Below are positions 61,114-64,000 of a stretch of 64,000 nucleotides of DNA, in pieces. Within the stretch, counting starts at the first letter, position 1. Each line of letters opens with the position of its first letter. The stretch spans positions 1-64,000 of the forward strand of contig NZ_LISW01000010.1 of NCBI RefSeq assembly GCF_001905735.1. The letters run 5' to 3'. The notes below the pieces were generated by a model, which ran no database searches, was not told the DNA's origin, and worked only from the letters and a program-made list of their open reading frames with translations. The position numbers and the translations under genes were made by a program. This DNA is from Streptomyces sp. CB01249. GTDB lineage: Bacteria; Actinomycetota; Actinomycetes; Streptomycetales; Streptomycetaceae.

Positions 61114-61473
61114 CTACGACTGAGACGAATCCCCTCGTGCGATCAGTTCCTCAAGGCTGGCGAACGGCCGCAGCTCCAGGCGCCCCAGCTGCGCCAGCGG
61201 GTGAGCCCGTGCCACTTCGATGGCCTCGTCGCTGTCTGCGCACTCAAGGATGTCGAAGCCGACGATGACGTCCTGGGTAGCGGCGAATGGACCTTCCGTC
61301 ACGAGCAACTCGCCGTTGCGGACACGGACGGTCAGGGCCTCCTTGGTGGACACCAGGGGACTGCCCAGCACACGCCGGCCGTTTGCGTCGTTGGCGGCGA
61401 CCCAAGGACCGCAGTCATCGGATACGCCCGTCTCGGGCTGGCTGTCGGTACACACGAACATCATGAACTTCAT
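61114..61473 (-). CDS. YCII-related (DGPF-type) protein
   Basis: A 119-residue ferredoxin-like protein of the YCII/DGPF group: MKFMMFVCTDSQ, then GELLVTEGPFAATQDVIVGFDILECADSDEAIEVARAHPLA, where the central D/E-GPF and the His of the last helix are the conserved marks. These proteins are often encoded next to ECF sigma factors, but none is present here. CAAGGAG precedes the ATG. Function not established for the family. Confidence 0.85.
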   Translation of the reverse strand: MKFMMFVCTDSQPETGVSDDCGPWVAANDANGRRVLGSPLVSTKEALTVRVRNGELLVTEGPFAATQDVIVGFDILECADSDEAIEVARAHPLAQLGRLELRPFASLEELIARGDSSQS

Positions 61474-62294
61474 TGGTCTGCTCCTTGGGATACCACGATG
61501 TGCTCCTTGCCGCGCACCACGCCAGGCAGACGAACAGGGCTGGGCGTCGTCTCCATTGGTGAGGTGCCACCGGATGCAGGACGCCGCGCCGAGGCCGAGT
61601 GGAGGTTGGTCCGGCCAGGCGCTCGGTCTCGGCCATCACCACACCGTGCAGACTACTCAACCCGCCAAATGAGACGACGCCAAAAGGCCACGATTGGCTG
61701 GAAGAGAGCACTGAGCGAGTTGCGGTCGTCGAGGGGCCGACGTGTGCGGGTCGTCGCCCATCCGGCACGAGGCAAGGGGGCGCACGGTGTAGGCACCGAC
61801 GACGTCGTGGGTCCAGAGCATGACCTTGGAGAGCCCGTCCTTCTCCAGGATCTCCTTCGCCTCGGCATCGGATTGGGCCCAGGCGGCGATGGTGCTGGGG
61901 CTCGGGTATGGGTGCCACATCGCCTGGTCCGGAAGGGGAACGGATCCGCGAGTCTGTGCCCAGAAGCCCGAACGAACCTGATCGCGCGGGTGGGCGGTCT
62001 GAGCAATACCAAGGTTGTCGGTGGGCCTGTCAGGGCGTTTGATGGCCGACGGGCTGTACGGACGATCGGAAGAGATCAGCGCGAACGGGTTGCTTCAAGT
62101 GACCTCGTCGCGTCGCCGTCCCAGCCTTCGCAGGTGTGTTTCGGTTTCCGTGCGCGCGTGGAAGTCTGCACGTTGTTCTGAACGGCTGAGGTGGTGCGGT
62201 ATGCGCGATCGGGCGGTCCGCACCCGTGAGGACAACCCCCGCACCGTCACGTTTGCTGCCCTCCAACCACACCGCCGAGGATAGGAAGTGGCCC
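61474..62294. other. Gap containing a GMC remnant
   Basis: About 820 bp between the YCII gene and the LanB-like gene. Apart from the minus-strand GMC-like fragment near 61740-61920 I see no gene with a plausible start. I searched both strands for a Ser/Thr/Cys-rich short ORF that could be a lanthipeptide precursor and found none. Confidence 0.5.
61657..61920 (-). pseudogene. GMC oxidoreductase C-terminal remnant
   Basis: The frame encodes ILEKDGLSKVMLWTHDVVGAY and then RPLASCRMGDDPHTS, which resembles the conserved C-terminal GTCRMGxDPxTSVVD region of GMC flavin oxidoreductases. The family then continues for a conserved strand and helix; here the sequence turns into unrelated residues directly after HTS. 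There is no N-terminal part and no ribosome binding site. I read it as a decayed fragment. Confidence 0.4.
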
Positions 62295-64000
62295 ATGCCG
62301 TCGACACAGCACGTGAGGCTCGGCACAACCGAGTGGCTCGCCTGGCCCGACGCACTGTTGCGGAGCACGGGCTTCTCGGCCTCCGGCCTGCTCAGGTTCG
62401 CCTCCGACGAGTGTGCGGAGCGCGCTGACGACTTCCTTGCGGGGAGAGCGGACCGCGACGCCTTCGCCACGGTCTTCGAGAAGACCGTGGTCGATATATC
62501 GGTCGAGGTGAACCGGGTGGCCGCCGACCCGTCCCTGCGCGAGGCAATCGTCTGGCAGAACCCCGCCGTGGCCGGTCTACTGGACTCTCTCCTGCGGAAT
62601 CAGGAGCCGATCAGGCGAAATGCCAAGCGGCGATACCGCGAGGTGCAGCTCAGCAAGTTCTGGCAGCGCTACAGCTCCAAGGCGGAGACCATCGGATTCT
62701 TCGGGCCGTCCCTGTGGATCACGCTCGACCCGGAACGCTCCGACATCCATGCCGTGCCCGGGCCCCGGCTGATTGACAAGCGCCGGGTGTTCCTGGAGCC
62801 GTGGGCGGTTGTCGCGTACGGCGAGTGGCTCACCACGGATGAGGAGATGCGCCGGTGGCTTCCGCCGGCCAGGCACCCCCACCATCTCCTGGAGCGGGAA
62901 CAGGTGACCCGGCCGGGCGAGGAGCCCGCCGTGATCTCGGAGGCGGAGTTCGTCCTGCTGCGGGCATGCGACGGCAAACGTCCGGCCGCCCTTGTCGCGC
63001 AGCAGCTGTCCTCCGGGGATGCCCCTCTGTTCGCGAGCACGGACGAGGTCTATCAACTCCTCGACGCGCTGGTGGAGCGAAAGCTGGCGACTTGGGATGC
63101 CAACGTGCCTCTCAACACAGCTGGTGCGGGGATACTTGACGAACGTATCGCGGCCATCGGCGACCCACGGCTGCGCGACAGGGCCCGCTCGGGATTCGAT
63201 CGGCTCAAGGCGGCCCGGGACGGCGTGGCGAGGGCTGCGGGTGACCCTGCCGCGCTGGAGGCCGCGCAGCTCCACCTGAGCAACGAGTTCACGGAGATCA
63301 CGGGACGACCGGCACGCCGCCGCGGCGGCGTGACCTATGGCGGCCGGGGGCTGTGCTACGAGGACACGACGCGCGACCTTGAGCTGTCACTCGGACGCGA
63401 CTTCATCGACGACTTGGCGGCGCCGATGAGCATCGTCCTGCAGGCGACCCGTTGGCTCACCGCGGCCATGTCCGAGGTCTACGAGCAAGAGCTGCGCCGC
63501 CTCTACACAGAGCATTCCCCGTCGGGCGAACACCTGACGCTCGGTGACATCTGGCCGCTCGTCATTCGCCTCTTCTTCGGTTCCGGCGCGAAAGCCGCCG
63601 ACGGGGTGACGCAGGACTTCATCGAGCGGTGGACGCAGGTACTCGGTCTGAACGAATCGACCACCGGCCTGAACGAGTTGCGCTTGTCCGCGGACGCACT
63701 TGCCGAGCGGGTCCGGGAGCGGTTCCCGGCGTCGGCGCCCGGCTGGGACGGCGGCCGGGTGCACAGTCCTGACCTGCACATCTGTGCCTCGTCGCCACAA
63801 GCGGTGAACGAAGGTGACTACACGATGGTGCTGGGCGAAATGCATGCCGCAGCGGGCACGATGGAAGGGCACCTCTTCGGCTGGTCCCTGGATGATCCGG
63901 CAAGTGTGGTGGAACGGCTCGCGGCAGATCAGGGCAAGGACCGCATCATCCCGCTGTTCCCCAAAGTGTGGCCGCGCAACGCCGGCCGAACCGTCCCGTT
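62295..64000 (+). CDS. Lantibiotic dehydratase (LanB-type) N-terminal domain, partial
   Basis: An open frame of 568 codons that runs off the right edge, from an ATG preceded by AGGAAG. It carries SSKAETIGFFGP (127-138), the hallmark of the glutamylation domain of LanB-type dehydratases, and later RGGVTYGGRGLCYEDTTRDLEL and GDYTMVLGEMHAA. LanB proteins use glutamyl-tRNA to glutamylate Ser/Thr and then eliminate it to form dehydroamino acids; related enzymes add amino acids to peptides (PEARLs). The elimination domain, cyclase and precursor would lie beyond this window. Confidence 0.88.
   Translation, partial: MPSTQHVRLGTTEWLAWPDALLRSTGFSASGLLRFASDECAERADDFLAGRADRDAFATVFEKTVVDISVEVNRVAADPSLREAIVWQNPAVAGLLDSLLRNQEPIRRNAKRRYREVQLSKFWQRYSSKAETIGFFGPSLWITLDPERSDIHAVPGPRLIDKRRVFLEPWAVVAYGEWLTTDEEMRRWLPPARHPHHLLEREQVTRPGEEPAVISEAEFVLLRACDGKRPAALVAQQLSSGDAPLFASTDEVYQLLDALVERKLATWDANVPLNTAGAGILDERIAAIGDPRLRDRARSGFDRLKAARDGVARAAGDPAALEAAQLHLSNEFTEITGRPARRRGGVTYGGRGLCYEDTTRDLELSLGRDFIDDLAAPMSIVLQATRWLTAAMSEVYEQELRRLYTEHSPSGEHLTLGDIWPLVIRLFFGSGAKAADGVTQDFIERWTQVLGLNESTTGLNELRLSADALAERVRERFPASAPGWDGGRVHSPDLHICASSPQAVNEGDYTMVLGEMHAAAGTMEGHLFGWSLDDPASVVERLAADQGKDRIIPLFPKVWPRNAGRTVP

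Noticed and set aside
61087..62181. A 364-residue plus-strand open frame across the YCII gene
   Set aside because: It is antisense to YCII and the GMC remnant, with no ribosome binding site and no protein-like motifs.

Overview
The window is high-GC DNA with strong G/C third-position bias, abundant GTG and TTG starts and many 4-nt stop/start overlaps. The gene content (MbtH-assisted NRPS, AfsR-like regulators, NarL-type two-component pair, mobilome CxxC protein) points to a streptomycete-type actinomycete, probably Streptomyces or Kitasatospora. The species cannot be told from the sequence. No rRNA, tRNA or CRISPR array was found.

Left edge (1-4,260): a worn accessory zone. It has a two-gene unit encoding a mobilome-type 2-TM protein with a CxxCx(11)CxxC tail and a small CxxC protein, several small or broken genes, a PIN-domain protein, an SRPBCC remnant and a VOC-family protein. 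Perfect hairpins at 1791-1823 and 4268-4297 insulate it.

Biosynthetic locus 1 (4,307 to about 28,300): one long minus-strand operon read from 26,475 to 4,307. In transcription order it encodes a cobalamin-binding mutase subunit, a glutamate-mutase-like catalytic subunit, an AsnRS-derived asparagine-synthetase-like enzyme, a GltS-like FMN enzyme without Fe-S cysteines, an MFS exporter, an amidase, an MbtH protein, two NRPS proteins (C-A-T x3, then C-A-T-TE), a SnoaL-like protein and a branched-chain aminotransferase. The first four genes are chained by GTGA/ATGA overlaps and look like a dedicated supply route for a non-proteinogenic amino acid; 3-methylaspartate, possibly then 3-methylasparagine, is the best guess. 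The assembly line should build a tetrapeptide whose second and third residues are probably the same monomer. Upstream are four 23-bp repeats each centred on a GAAC-N3-GTTC type palindrome, a small membrane protein and a divergent LuxR-type regulator.

Middle (28,614-43,249): mostly chromosomal housekeeping and accessory genes. These are an FtsX-type ABC exporter divergent from a NarL-type two-component system, a lipoprotein, a small membrane protein, a MerR regulator, a peptidase E-like S51 peptidase, aminopeptidase N, a FemAB/GNAT-like acyltransferase, a polytopic membrane protein, an SDR and an AhpD-like protein.

Biosynthetic locus 2 (43,538-57,807): an MFS transporter diverges from free-standing C, carrier protein, ATP-grasp ligase, adenylate-forming enzyme and NAD-fold protein genes (+). 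Facing them is a minus-strand tailoring operon (epoxide hydrolase, group D flavin monooxygenase-like oxygenase, SnoaL-like protein, aldo/keto reductase, P450), and an FAD monooxygenase diverges from that operon. The logic resembles the trans-acting C/A/PCP enzymes that acylate enediyne cores, but no PKS is present here.

Right edge (57,808-64,000): a Fic-like protein with an overlapping partner gene, a GlcG/HbpS-like protein, an SDR, a YCII protein, a GMC oxidoreductase remnant, and the 5' part of a LanB-type dehydratase gene that runs off the window and suggests a RiPP locus beyond it. Very long perfect hairpins (22-bp and 34-bp stems) lie between genes here.
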